From Oribacterium sp. oral taxon 102 (lineage in GTDB: Bacteria; Bacillota; Clostridia; Lachnospirales; Lachnospiraceae): a stretch of DNA of 64,000 nt. Below, piece after piece: positions 24,654 to 33,686 of this stretch. Location of the stretch: assembly GCF_013394775.1 (NCBI RefSeq), contig NZ_JABXYT010000001.1:324501-388500 (forward strand), written 5' to 3'. The position numbers and the translations under genes are program-made. Numbering within the stretch: the stretch's first letter is position 1; every line of letters begins with the position of its first letter. The notes under the pieces were generated by a model. It was not told the origin of the DNA and made no database searches. It saw only the letters and a program-made list of their open reading frames with translations.

Positions 24654-24738
24654 TCTCTATGCTTCCTCGCTTTTCACTGCCTTCTCAAAAAAAGTAACAG
24701 TTCCGGTAAGCCATGAGCAATTCGCTGGAACAGAAACA

Positions 24739-25452
24739 TCAAACTCCCTTATGCTCTCCGCAGCCGTGTTCTCCGCAGTGATGCGCTTCACTGTGATGGG
24801 AGCAGTTCGCTTCAGCATTCTCGGGGAGCGTGCCGGAGAGAAGCCGGCGTACCGCTTCGTCCGCATTCCCGCTGATTCCGGCATACAGCCGGATGCCCGC
24901 TTCCTGCATCGCCATCTGCGCACCGCCGCCGATGCCGCCGCAGATCAGAACATCCGCCGAGACCTGCCTAAGGAAACCGGCAAGCGCGCCGTGGCCTTGC
25001 CCCTCGGTGCTGACGATCTGCTCTTTCTGCACCGCGCCGTTCTCGATGTCATAGAGCTTGAACACCTCTGTATGACCGAAGTGCTGAAATATCGTTCCGT
25101 TTTCATATGTTACTGCTACTCTCATCTGATTCCTTCCTTTCGGGGATATCCCTGTTGCTGCGTCCGCATCGTCGAAGCGGTAATTGCCGCCGGAAAAACG
25201 GATTTCCTTTCCATTCACGAGCGCGTCTGCGAGCTTCCTTCTGGCAGCGTCATAAATGGCGGTAACTGTCGTCCGAGCGACCTGCATCTGCGCAGCTGCC
25301 TCCTCCTGCGTCTTCCCTGCCCAATCGACAAGACGGATCGTCTCATACTCATCCAGGCTCAGGATGACAACCTCGTTTGCGCCGTCATCCGGCGAGAAGC
25401 TCCAGAAGTCCGGATAGCCGCGGATCCGCCTGCATTTCTGTGGTCTTGGCAT
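24739..25452 (-). CDS. DUF134-NifX/NifB domain fusion protein with His/Cys-rich tail
   Basis: Protein of 237 aa with two parts. Residues 1-95 are a DUF134 domain: MPRPQKCRRIRGYPDFWSF, then LDEYETIRLVDWAGKTQEEA and AAAQMQVARTTVTAIYDAAR, a sigma-like helix-turn-helix. Residues about 108-215 are a dinitrogenase iron-molybdenum cofactor binding domain (NifX/NifB-like): MRVAVTYENGTIFQHFGHTE and DVLICGGIGGGAQMAMQEAG. The last 20 residues form a metal-binding-like tail with five His and three Cys (CSHHSEAHHCGEHGCGEH). The combination suggests a metal- or cluster-sensing transcriptional regulator. Its promoter carries a duplicated sequence that could be its own operator. No nitrogenase genes are in the window. 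Confidence 0.85.
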   Translation of the reverse strand: MPRPQKCRRIRGYPDFWSFSPDDGANEVVILSLDEYETIRLVDWAGKTQEEAAAQMQVARTTVTAIYDAARRKLADALVNGKEIRFSGGNYRFDDADAATGISPKGRNQMRVAVTYENGTIFQHFGHTEVFKLYDIENGAVQKEQIVSTEGQGHGALAGFLRQVSADVLICGGIGGGAQMAMQEAGIRLYAGISGNADEAVRRLLSGTLPENAEANCSHHSEAHHCGEHGCGEHKGV

Positions 25453-25469
25453 ACGCTCCCTCCAATTTT

Positions 25470-25513
25470 ACTTATGTCAAAAACATCATAACGCCGATTC
25501 TGACTTATGTCAA
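25470..25513 (-). promoter_or_regulatory. Promoter of the DUF134-NifX gene with a duplicated operator-like sequence
   Basis: On the minus strand: TTGACA (25508-25513), 17-base spacer, TATGAT (25485-25490). The 11-mer TTGACATAAGT occurs at 25503-25513 and again at 25470-25480, 33 bases (about three helical turns) apart. One copy covers the -35 box and the other the transcription start. This layout suits repression by a regulator bound to one face of the helix. Confidence 0.7.
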
Positions 25514-25591
25514 TAATGTGAGAATAATTCAAGCATAAAGATCTATTTGGCAGATGCCTTTATTCGCCATTCGCTGAAATTCTATTGCAAA

Positions 25592-25650
25592 GTTTACAGC
25601 AATCGTTTCTGTTTCGGCAAATTACGAATGGCTTACCTGAACTGCTGCAG
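25592..25650 (+). repeat. Dispersed repeat, copy 2 (upstream of the opp-like cluster)
   Basis: Begins AGCAATCGTTTCTGTTTC and matches the copy at 18394-18450 for about 55 bases. Its outer end CGAATGGC can pair with GCCATTCG near 25566-25575, so it may be half of a larger fold. The rest of 25514-25747 holds nothing else I can identify. Confidence 0.5.
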
Positions 25651-25747
25651 GATGTGAGAAAACAAAGCGGCACATAGGATGCGTGCTTGCTTTTTTCAAA
25701 AGATAGTACAAAAACGATTCAAAACAATAGAAAACAATAGAAATAAA

Positions 25748-25776
25748 TTGACAACAAGAATCAAAACACCTACACT
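25748..25776 (+). promoter_or_regulatory. Sigma-A promoter of the peptide-transporter cluster
   Basis: TTGACA at 25748-25753, 17-base spacer, TACACT at 25771-25776. The leader to the ATG at 25852 is about 70 bases and ends in AAGGAGGG. Confidence 0.72.
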
Positions 25777-25851
25777 ATAACTATAAATAAGAGGAGCAAT
25801 CCTCTGATTTGGGACATAATACACAAAAATCATATTTGCAAGGAGGGTATC

Positions 25852-27540
25852 ATGAAAAAGAAACAAGCGTTGGCATTGGCTGTTTCCGCGCTGCTGACGG
25901 TATCGGCGCTCGCGGGCTGCGGCTTCACCGGCAGTACGGCTTCGACAGGCAGTACACCGGCGGCCTCCGGCAGCGCTGAGACAGGGAGCGCCGCGGAAGA
26001 GGGGACGGAGAAAGCGAGCCCGGCTGCGGAGAAGATCCTGAGCGTCGCGGTAGACGCGGAGGTCAAGACGCTGGTGCCGTGGGCGGCTTCGGAGAATCAG
26101 GCGTTCCTCGTCGTGAATCAGGCGCAGGAGGGACTGTTCCGGATGGATGAGAATAATATTCCGCAGCCGGCGCTCTGCGAGAGCTATGAGCTTTCCGATG
26201 ATAAGCTGAGCTATACCTTCCATCTGCGGGATGGAATCCAGTGGAGCAACGGAGAGGCTGTTACAGCATCGGACTTTGTCTTCGCGTGGCTGAAGCAGAT
26301 GAGCTCGGATGCGACGAACGGCTACAGCTTCATTATGACGGACTATATCGTGAACGGGAACGAGTACAATGAAGGCAAGGCGAAAGCGGAGGAGGTCGGC
26401 GTCCGTGCGCTTGATGAGAAGACGCTGGAGGTGAAGCTGAAGAATCCGACGCCGTATTTCCTGAATCTGACCACCATGATTATGTTCTTCCCGGTTAATG
26501 AAGCATTTTTCGAGCAGCAGGGCGCGAAGTTTGACCTGAGTCCGGAGAATATGCTCTTCTGCGGCCCCTATCGGATCACGGAATACGACCCTGCGGTCGG
26601 CGTGAGCTATGTGAAAAACGAGAAGTATTGGGATGCCGGTAATGTAAAGGTGGAAAATGCGAGAGTCCGCGTCATGAAGGATGCTTCCGCAGCGCTGAAT
26701 GCCTATCAGGCAGGCGAGCTTTCGCAGGTGAAGCTGACCTCCTCTGATGTTGCGGCAAATGAGAGCAGTCCGGAATTTTCCAAGACAGTGGATTTCCGTA
26801 CCAGCTATCTGCAGTTCAATCTGACGGATCCGGTGCTCGGCAATACGAATATGCGGAAGGCAGTGTCTCTTGCGATCGACCGGCAGACGCTCGTGCGCAG
26901 CATTCTGGCAGACGGCTCCGCAGCAGGAACGGGACTGATCGCGGATGGTATGATGGGAGACGGCAAGAAGACCTTCCGGGAGCTGAACGGAGAGGTTTCT
27001 CCCTATAATCCGGAGGAAGCGAAGAAATATTATGAGAAGGCAGTAGAGGAGCTCGGCAAGGCGCCGGAGTCTCTGACCGTGCTGATCGGAGACGATTCTG
27101 TGCTGAAGACGGTCGCAACCTTTGTGCAGAGCGAGCTGGAGAAGAATCTCGGGCTGAGGGTCGAGATCGATACCAAGACCATGCAGGGCAGAGGCGAGCA
27201 GATGGATGCCAACAATTACCAGATGGGCATTACCGCATGGGGCGCAGATTATGACGATGCAATGACCTATCTGGATCTCTGGACCAACGGTACGCCGTAC
27301 CGCGGAAATTATAAGGATGCGGAGTACAATGCAATCATTGCGGATGCGAAGGCGCAGACGGATGACGCGGTACGTCTTCAGGATATGCTGGATGCGGAAA
27401 AGAAGCTCTGCGCTGCGGACGCGGTGGTAGCGCCGATCTTCCATAGAGGCAGCGCGACGCTGACGAAGCCGGATGTGAAGGGGCTGATTACGCATCCGAT
27501 CGGCGTACCCATGGAGTTCAAGTACGCGTATTTTGAGTGA
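25852..27540 (+). CDS. Oligopeptide-type ABC transporter substrate-binding lipoprotein
   Basis: SBP family 5 (OppA/DppA-like) lipoprotein, 562 aa. The signal peptide ends in SALAGCG with the lipid-bearing cysteine at residue 23, then a Gly/Ser/Ala/Thr tether. The mature domain has family-5 features: VDAEVKTLVPWAASENQAF, LREGI-like FHLRDGIQWSNGEAVTASDF and VRKAVSLAID-like NMRKAVSLAIDRQTLV. ATG 25852 follows AAGGAGGGTATC. It is the first gene of the cluster that continues with both permeases, both ATPases, a fucosidase and peptidase-like genes. Family-5 binders can also take glycans, so the true ligand may be a glycopeptide or a fucosyl oligosaccharide. Confidence 0.9.
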   Translation: MKKKQALALAVSALLTVSALAGCGFTGSTASTGSTPAASGSAETGSAAEEGTEKASPAAEKILSVAVDAEVKTLVPWAASENQAFLVVNQAQEGLFRMDENNIPQPALCESYELSDDKLSYTFHLRDGIQWSNGEAVTASDFVFAWLKQMSSDATNGYSFIMTDYIVNGNEYNEGKAKAEEVGVRALDEKTLEVKLKNPTPYFLNLTTMIMFFPVNEAFFEQQGAKFDLSPENMLFCGPYRITEYDPAVGVSYVKNEKYWDAGNVKVENARVRVMKDASAALNAYQAGELSQVKLTSSDVAANESSPEFSKTVDFRTSYLQFNLTDPVLGNTNMRKAVSLAIDRQTLVRSILADGSAAGTGLIADGMMGDGKKTFRELNGEVSPYNPEEAKKYYEKAVEELGKAPESLTVLIGDDSVLKTVATFVQSELEKNLGLRVEIDTKTMQGRGEQMDANNYQMGITAWGADYDDAMTYLDLWTNGTPYRGNYKDAEYNAIIADAKAQTDDAVRLQDMLDAEKKLCAADAVVAPIFHRGSATLTKPDVKGLITHPIGVPMEFKYAYFE

Positions 27541-27628
27541 GAAAAGAATGCGATAGCGAGGATCTGCGCCGCGGCACGTCATGCACCTGTACTGCGGCAC
27601 AGACACAGAATGACGTCAGAGGAGTTCC

Positions 27629-28567
27629 ATGCTGAAATACATATCAAAACGTGTGCTCTATATCTTCATTACGCTGTGGATCATCATCACCTGTACGTTT
27701 TTCCTGATGAAGAATCTTCCGGGAACGCCCTTTGACGCGGAGCGCTTCGCCATCATGTCTCCGGTGCAGCAGGAGCAGATCCTGAAGCTCTACGGTCTGA
27801 ACGATCCCCTGCCGGTGCAGTATCTGAAATATCTCGGCAATATCCTGCATGGGGATCTCGGAACCTCCTTCACCTATGTGAATCAGAATGCGGGAGCAGT
27901 CATTGCGGGACGTCTCGGACCCTCCTTTCTGATCGGCGCGCAGGCGGTGCTTCTGGGGCTCGCGGTCGGTCTGGTGCTCGGGATCCTCGCGGCCTGGCGG
28001 CACAACAGCATGATCGACTATTTCACGATGCTTCTCGCGGTGCTGGGCGTTTCCGTCCCGAACTTCGTCGCGGCGGCGCTGCTGCAATATTTCATCGGGC
28101 TGAAATGGGGGATCCTTCCGGTCGGCTTCTGGACGGACTGGCGCTGCTCGGTGCTTCCGACCATCGCGCTCTCATTCAGCGCGGTTGCGCAGGTTGCCCG
28201 CTTCATGAGGACGGAAATGCTGGATGTACTGAATCAGGATTATATCATCACGGCGAGGGCGAAGGGGCTGAACCAGTGGGAGATTCTGATCCGGCACGCG
28301 ATCCGGAACTCTATTCTTCCCGTGGTGACCATACTCGGGCCGATCGTCATTAACCTCCTGACCGGCTCTCTTGCGGTAGAGAATGTATACAGCATTCCGG
28401 GAATCGGCAGCCTCTTCGTGGACTGCATAAAGGGAAACGATTACCCGGTGATCATGGGGATCACGATTTTCTACGCCGCCTTTTATATGTTTGTCATCCT
28501 GATCGTCGATCTCCTGTATTCTGTGATCGATCCGCGGATACGGCTGTCCAGAGATATGGAGGAGTGA
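27629..28567 (+). CDS. Oligopeptide-type ABC transporter permease (OppB/DppB-like)
   Basis: Inner-membrane permease, 312 aa, with the N-terminal MLKYISKRVLYIFITLWIIITCTF-type first segment and about six membrane spans. The EAA loop motif (ITARAKGLNQWEILIRHAIRN) is the coupling helix that contacts the ATPases. ATG 27629 has AGAGGAG upstream. Three bases separate its stop from the next permease gene. It forms the pore together with the DppC-like protein. Confidence 0.92.
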   Translation: MLKYISKRVLYIFITLWIIITCTFFLMKNLPGTPFDAERFAIMSPVQQEQILKLYGLNDPLPVQYLKYLGNILHGDLGTSFTYVNQNAGAVIAGRLGPSFLIGAQAVLLGLAVGLVLGILAAWRHNSMIDYFTMLLAVLGVSVPNFVAAALLQYFIGLKWGILPVGFWTDWRCSVLPTIALSFSAVAQVARFMRTEMLDVLNQDYIITARAKGLNQWEILIRHAIRNSILPVVTILGPIVINLLTGSLAVENVYSIPGIGSLFVDCIKGNDYPVIMGITIFYAAFYMFVILIVDLLYSVIDPRIRLSRDMEE

Positions 28568-28570
28568 GAG

Positions 28571-29494
28571 ATGGAAGATAGAATGCTTGATCGTGCGCTC
28601 TTTGTCAGAGCCCGCGTGGATGCGGCAGAGCGGGAGCATATCGCCGCGCCGGCATCCGGCGTACTGATGGATGCGTGGTGCCGCCTGCGGAAGAATCGGG
28701 CGGCAGTGCTTTCCCTTTTGATTCTGATTCTGATCCTTCTTTTCGCCCTGCTGGCACCGGTTTTCAGTCCGTACAGCTTCAAGGAGACGAACTACGATGA
28801 CATTTACGCGCCCATGTCGCCGGCTCATTTCTTCGGGACGGATCAGTTCGGACGGGATCTCTTCGTCAGAACCTGGATGGGCTGCCGGATCTCCCTGATG
28901 ATTGCGACGGTGGCGGCACTTCTGGATCTTCTTGTCGGCGTGGGCTACGGCGCAGTTTCCGCGCTGCTCGGCGGCAGGGTGGATGCTGTCATGCAGCGCT
29001 TCATTGAAATTCTGGTGGGGATTCCCCATCTGATCATCGTGATCCTCTTCCTCATGACCTTCCCGGCGGGGGTGGGCACGATCATTGCGGCGCTCTCCAT
29101 TACGGGCTGGGTGAATATGGCGCGTCTGGTCAGAGCGGAGATCCTGAAGCTGAAAAATCAGGACTATGTCCTTGCTTCCCGGGTACTGGGGAGCAGCGAC
29201 TCCTATATCATACTGCATGATCTGATTCCGAATGCGGTGAGCGTTATCGTCATTAACGTCATGTTCACGATCCCAGGTGCGATCTTCACGGAGGCGTTCC
29301 TGTCCTTTATCGGAATCGGGCTGGCGGAGCCGCAGGCCTCGCTCGGGGTTCTGATCAACAACGGCTATCAGGTGCTTCGGAACTATCCGCACGTGATGAT
29401 CGCCCCGGCGCTGGTCATCGTCCTCATTATGGTCTGCTTCAGCATTCTCGGAGACGGACTCAGGGACGCGCTGGATCCGCAGATGAGGAGATAG
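28571..29494 (+). CDS. Oligopeptide-type ABC transporter permease (OppC/DppC-like)
   Basis: Inner-membrane permease, 307 aa. It has the N-terminal cytoplasmic extension typical of OppC, then the RKNRAAVLSLLILILILLFA-like first span and the motif HFFGTDQFGRDLFVR that marks DppC/OppC proteins. The coupling motif is YVLASRVLGSSDSYIILHDL. ATG 28571 follows GGAGTGAGAG. Directly followed by the first ATPase gene with a 9-base gap. Confidence 0.92.
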   Translation: MEDRMLDRALFVRARVDAAEREHIAAPASGVLMDAWCRLRKNRAAVLSLLILILILLFALLAPVFSPYSFKETNYDDIYAPMSPAHFFGTDQFGRDLFVRTWMGCRISLMIATVAALLDLLVGVGYGAVSALLGGRVDAVMQRFIEILVGIPHLIIVILFLMTFPAGVGTIIAALSITGWVNMARLVRAEILKLKNQDYVLASRVLGSSDSYIILHDLIPNAVSVIVINVMFTIPGAIFTEAFLSFIGIGLAEPQASLGVLINNGYQVLRNYPHVMIAPALVIVLIMVCFSILGDGLRDALDPQMRR

Positions 29495-29503
29495 GAAGGG
29501 GCT

Positions 29504-30526
29504 ATGAAGGACATACTGCAAATCAGGAATCTCACAATCGACATCAAGACGCAGAAGGGAACCGTCCATGCCGTCCGCGGCGTGACGCTTACGCTGGGCG
29601 AGCAGGAGACGCTGGCGCTGGTCGGGGAGTCCGGCTGCGGAAAATCCATGACGATGAAGGGGGTAATGGGGCTGCTGCCGCAGAGCGGCAGAGTGACGGA
29701 GGGCTCTATTCTGTTCAACGGCAGGGAGCTGACGCAGCTTTCCGAGCGGGAAATGCAGAGGGTTCGCGGCGGGGAGATCTCCATGATTTTCCAGGATCCG
29801 ATGAGCTCTCTGAATCCGACGATGCGGATCGGAAGGCAGATCGAGGAGATGCTTCGGAAGCATCGGAAGGAAATGAACGGATCGGCACGGAGAGAGCGGG
29901 CGCTTTCCCTGCTTTCTCTCGTCGGGATCTCCAATCCGGAGACCAGATACCGCCAGTATCCGCACCAGCTTTCGGGCGGGATGCGGCAGAGGGTCGTGAT
30001 CGCGATCGCGCTCGCCTGCGAACCCAAGGTGCTGATCGCGGATGAGCCGACGACTGCGCTGGATGTCACGATTCAGGCGCAGATCCTCGATCTCATGCGG
30101 GAGCTGCAGAAAAAGATCAAAACCTCCATTATCCTCATTACCCACAATCTGGGCGTCGTTGCCAATATCGCGGATCGGGTCGCGGTCATGTACGGAGGGA
30201 AAATCGTGGAGACGGCAGAGGTTGACGCGCTGTTCCGCCGGCCCTGCCATGAATATACGAAGGCGCTGCTGCAATCCATTCCGAAGCCGAAGCAGACGGG
30301 TGCACTGTGCTCGATTCCCGGTACGCCCCCGGACCTGATGGCGCCGCCGGAGGGCTGCCCCTTCGCCGCGAGATGTACGAGGACAATGCTGGTCTGCGAG
30401 CGGTATATGCCGGATGCCTATCCCTGCGGGGAGGGGCATGAAGCGCTGTGCTGGGCGCTGGATCCGCGTGCGGACGGGGCTATGGACGCGGAGCAGGAGG
30501 ACGGGAGCCGGAGGACTACAGGATGA
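29504..30526 (+). CDS. Oligopeptide-type ABC transporter ATPase (OppD/DppD-like)
   Basis: ATPase subunit, 340 aa. Walker A GESGCGKSM, Q-loop MIFQDPMSSLNPTMRIGRQI, signature LSGGMRQRVV, Walker B VLIADEPTTALDV. The C-terminal oligo/dipeptide domain with CPFAARCTRTMLVC supplies cysteines that in OppD/DppD relatives bind an iron-sulphur cluster. The stop overlaps the start of the second ATPase gene (ATGA at 30523). Confidence 0.92.
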   Translation: MKDILQIRNLTIDIKTQKGTVHAVRGVTLTLGEQETLALVGESGCGKSMTMKGVMGLLPQSGRVTEGSILFNGRELTQLSEREMQRVRGGEISMIFQDPMSSLNPTMRIGRQIEEMLRKHRKEMNGSARRERALSLLSLVGISNPETRYRQYPHQLSGGMRQRVVIAIALACEPKVLIADEPTTALDVTIQAQILDLMRELQKKIKTSIILITHNLGVVANIADRVAVMYGGKIVETAEVDALFRRPCHEYTKALLQSIPKPKQTGALCSIPGTPPDLMAPPEGCPFAARCTRTMLVCERYMPDAYPCGEGHEALCWALDPRADGAMDAEQEDGSRRTTG

Positions 30527-31527
30527 AGAAGCAGGAGGAGGCGCTGATCGAGGTCAGCCATCTGAAAAAGTATTTCAATGTCGGGCGCCGCCGCATGCTG
30601 AAGGCGGTGGACGACATTTCCCTTATGATATACAGAGGGGAGACGCTGGGGCTGGTTGGGGAATCCGGCTGCGGCAAATCTACCTTCGGAAGGACGCTCA
30701 TTCACCTCTATGAGCCGACGGGAGGAAGCGTATGCTATGACGGACTGCGGATCGAAGGCACGCTCCCTGCGGAGAAGCGGCATGCGCTGAGCAGGCGAAT
30801 GCAGATGATCTTTCAGGATCCCTATGCCTCTCTGAACCCGAGACGGAAAATCCTCGACATCGTCGCAGAAGGGATCGACGCACATCAGCTCGCCTCCGGC
30901 AGAGCGGAGAGGACGGAGAGGGTTCTGGAGCTGCTCCGGAGAGTCGGACTGCAGCCGGAGCATGCAGACCGCTTTCCACATGAATTTTCCGGCGGACAGC
31001 GGCAGCGGGTCGGGATCGCGAGGGCACTCGCCGTAGATCCGGAGTTTATCGTCTGCGATGAGCCGATTTCCGCGCTGGATGTTTCCATTCAGGCGCAGGT
31101 CGTGAACCTTCTGGAGGAGCTGCAGAGGGAAAGGGGGCTGACCTATCTCTTCGTTGCGCATGATCTCTCCATGGTGAAGCACATCAGCCGGCGGATCGGC
31201 GTGATGTACCTCGGCTCGCTGGTGGAGCTTGCGGAGAGCGAGGAGCTCTTCGAGAATCCGCTGCATCCCTATACGAAGGCGCTGCTGTCCGCGATTCCGT
31301 TTCCGGATCCGACGCTGGAGAAGACGAGGTCGCGGATCATGCTGGAGGGGAGTCTCCCCAGTCCGATCGGGCTTCCGGAGCAGTGCAAGTTCTGTTCCCG
31401 CTGCGCGGAACGCTGTGAAGAATGCCGGGAGAGGATGCCGGGGCTCAGGGAGGTATCCCCCGGGCATTTCGTGGCGTGTGTAAAATATGGGAGAAGCGCG
31501 GAAGGAGAGAGGGATGTATCGGTTTGA
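30523..31527 (+). CDS. Oligopeptide-type ABC transporter ATPase (OppF/DppF-like)
   Basis: Second ATPase, 334 aa from ATG 30523, which overlaps the OppD-like stop and follows GGAGCCGGAGG. A longer frame to 30448 would lie inside oppD and add 25 Gly/Arg-rich residues unlike the family. Walker A GESGCGKSTFGRTL, Q-loop MIFQDPYASLNPRRKILDIV, signature FSGGQRQRVGIARAL, Walker B FIVCDEPISALDV, and the C-terminal cysteine cluster FCSRCAERCEEC. Its 3' end overlaps the fucosidase gene by 14 bases, tying transport and glycosidase expression. Confidence 0.92.
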   Translation: MKKQEEALIEVSHLKKYFNVGRRRMLKAVDDISLMIYRGETLGLVGESGCGKSTFGRTLIHLYEPTGGSVCYDGLRIEGTLPAEKRHALSRRMQMIFQDPYASLNPRRKILDIVAEGIDAHQLASGRAERTERVLELLRRVGLQPEHADRFPHEFSGGQRQRVGIARALAVDPEFIVCDEPISALDVSIQAQVVNLLEELQRERGLTYLFVAHDLSMVKHISRRIGVMYLGSLVELAESEELFENPLHPYTKALLSAIPFPDPTLEKTRSRIMLEGSLPSPIGLPEQCKFCSRCAERCEECRERMPGLREVSPGHFVACVKYGRSAEGERDVSV

Positions 31528-32881
31528 GGAAGCAGCATACCGGAAGCGGATGCGCTGGTATGAGGAGGCGCGCTTCGGGATGTTTATTCATTTCGGGCTT
31601 TATGCGATCCCCGCGCGGGGAGAATGGGTTCGGAGTGAGGAGGAAACGGAGGAGCGCGAGTATCTTAGGTATTTTTCGGAGTTTCAGCCGGATCGGCTTG
31701 ATATGCGGGAATGGGCGCGCCTTGCGAAGCGGGCGGGGATGTGCTATGCCGTTATAACGGCGAAGCATCATGACGGCTTCTGCCTCTATGACAGTGCGCT
31801 CACGGAATTCAAGTCCACGAAGACCCCCTGCGGGCGGGATTTCGTCCGGGAATTTACCGAAGCGATGCGGGAAGAGGGAATCCGGGTCGGACTGTATTAT
31901 TCGCTGCTGGACTGGCATCATCCCGACTACCCGCATTACGGGGATAAATTTCATCCGCTTCGCCACTGTGCGGGCTGCGGCAATGAGGGGCGCGATTTCA
32001 ACGCCTATCTCGAATATCTGCACGGGCAGGTACGGGAGCTTTGCAGCAATTACGGCAGGCTCGACCTGCTCTGGTTTGACTTCTCCTATGAGGAAATGCG
32101 CGGCGACAGGTGGAAGGCGGCGGAGCTGATGGATATGGTTCGTACCCTGCAGCCGGAGGTCATCGTCAATAACCGGCTGGAGGTCAGCGGCGAGGGCTAC
32201 GGCTCGCTGCAGGCGGGGAAGCCGAGCGCCTATCACGGAGATTTCGTCACGCCGGAGCAGATGATCCCGCCGGAGGGGATCCGGGACATTCATGGGAGGG
32301 GGATCCCATGGGAGGCCTGCATCACCATGAACCGGAGCTGGGGCTATACGGAGCAGGACCGGAGTTATAAGCCGGCGGGCATGCTGATCCGGAAGCTGGC
32401 CGAATGCGTTTCCAAGGGTGGAAATCTGATCCTGAATGTCGGACCGGATGCCCGGGGGCGGATCCCGGAGGAGGCGCGGCAGAGACTGCTCCGAATCGGC
32501 GACTGGATGCGGGAAAATGCGGAGAGTATCTATGGCTGCGGCGATGCGGGATATCCGAAACCGGAATACGGCAGATATACGAGAAAGGGAAATACGCTGT
32601 ACTATCACATCCTCGAGGACACCGCAGGTCCTCTGCCGCTGCCCGGGGTGAAGCGGGATACGGTGGAGTCGATCCGATGGCTCTATTCCGGCGCGGAGCT
32701 CCCGATCTCCCGAAGCTGGGTACACAGCGATTATCCGGATATCGTATTCGCGGATACAGGGACGGACGGGCTTCTTCCGGATCCGGACGATACGGTGATT
32801 GCCGTGCGGCTCCGGGATACAGGCTCTGCGGATGCCGCTCCGGAGGAGCAGGGAGGAGAGGACGACCATGTTTCTCAATGA
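31514..32881 (+). CDS. Alpha-L-fucosidase (GH29)
   Basis: Glycoside hydrolase family 29, 455 aa, without a signal peptide, so probably intracellular. The start ATG 31514 follows GGAGAGAGGG. Motifs: ARFGMFIHFGLYAIPARGEW, VITAKHHDGFCLYDS, and LLWFDF with the likely nucleophile Asp at residue 189, plus the C-terminal GGNLILNVGPDARGRIP. It releases L-fucose from fucosylated glycans. It overlaps oppF by 14 bases and the deoR gene by 14 bases, so it is translationally embedded in the transporter cluster. This implies that fucosylated material enters through the Opp-like system. No fucose isomerase or fuculose kinase is in the window. Confidence 0.9.
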   Translation: MYRFEEAAYRKRMRWYEEARFGMFIHFGLYAIPARGEWVRSEEETEEREYLRYFSEFQPDRLDMREWARLAKRAGMCYAVITAKHHDGFCLYDSALTEFKSTKTPCGRDFVREFTEAMREEGIRVGLYYSLLDWHHPDYPHYGDKFHPLRHCAGCGNEGRDFNAYLEYLHGQVRELCSNYGRLDLLWFDFSYEEMRGDRWKAAELMDMVRTLQPEVIVNNRLEVSGEGYGSLQAGKPSAYHGDFVTPEQMIPPEGIRDIHGRGIPWEACITMNRSWGYTEQDRSYKPAGMLIRKLAECVSKGGNLILNVGPDARGRIPEEARQRLLRIGDWMRENAESIYGCGDAGYPKPEYGRYTRKGNTLYYHILEDTAGPLPLPGVKRDTVESIRWLYSGAELPISRSWVHSDYPDIVFADTGTDGLLPDPDDTVIAVRLRDTGSADAAPEEQGGEDDHVSQ

Positions 32882-33641
32882 GCGGAGGGCAGAGATTGAG
32901 GCGCAGCTCCGCGCGGAGGGGAGAGTCCTCGTGAAGGAGCTGGCAGAACGGTTTTCCGTGACGGAGGACTGTATCCGGAAGGATCTGAAGGCGCTGGAAA
33001 ACAACGGCAGCCTGAAACGGATCTATGGCGGCGCGGTTCTCTCCCGGGACTATCCGCTGGAGAGGGATGTGGTAAATCGGAGGAATTTCCACATTGAACA
33101 GAAAAGACGGGCAGCGCGGAGAGCATTTGCTTTCCTGCAGAGCGGAGAAACCATCTTTCTGGATGTCTCGACGACCAATATGGAGCTGGCGGGGCTGATC
33201 GCCGCATCTACGCTCCGGCTCACGGTGGTCAGCAACATGGTAGACATCCTGCAGATCCTTTCGGAGAACCCCAAGCTCACGGTGATTGGAACCGGCGGTG
33301 CGTTCTACGCCGGCGTGAACGGCTTCCTCGGTGCGGAGTCGATTCGGCAGATCCGGCAGTACAGCTTCGAAAAGGCGTTTCTCGGCTGCTGCGGCATCGA
33401 TTTCACGGATCGTGCATTCACAACGCTGGGTGCGGAGGACGGACTCTGCAAAAGGGCGGCGATAGAATGCAGCCGGCATAAGTATGTTGTGATGGAACGG
33501 GAGAAATTCTATTTTAATGAGAATTACAGATATGCGCATCTGGACGATGTCAGCGGCATCATTACCGATGCGCTTCCGGATCGGGAATTAAGGGAGCTTC
33601 TGACCGCGAATGAGGTCGAGCTGTATTCTGGGACGGAATAA
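32868..33641 (+). CDS. DeoR/GlpR-family transcriptional regulator
   Basis: Sugar-phosphate responsive regulator, 257 aa. The N-terminal DeoR helix-turn-helix is LNERRAEIEAQLRAEGRVLV then ELAERFSVTEDCIRKDLKAL, with KRIYGGAV as the wing. The C-terminal DeoRC sensor domain has FLDVSTTNMELAGLI, VVSNMVDIL and KAFLGCCGID. ATG 32868 lies within the last codons of the fucosidase gene. A DeoR regulator inside a glycosidase cluster usually senses a phosphorylated sugar from the same pathway and represses the operon. No operator could be assigned by eye. Confidence 0.9.
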   Translation: MFLNERRAEIEAQLRAEGRVLVKELAERFSVTEDCIRKDLKALENNGSLKRIYGGAVLSRDYPLERDVVNRRNFHIEQKRRAARRAFAFLQSGETIFLDVSTTNMELAGLIAASTLRLTVVSNMVDILQILSENPKLTVIGTGGAFYAGVNGFLGAESIRQIRQYSFEKAFLGCCGIDFTDRAFTTLGAEDGLCKRAAIECSRHKYVVMEREKFYFNENYRYAHLDDVSGIITDALPDRELRELLTANEVELYSGTE

Positions 33642-33686
33642 ACGGGAGGGGGAGGCGGTGTGACCGGAGAAGGGGAAAAGAGGGCG

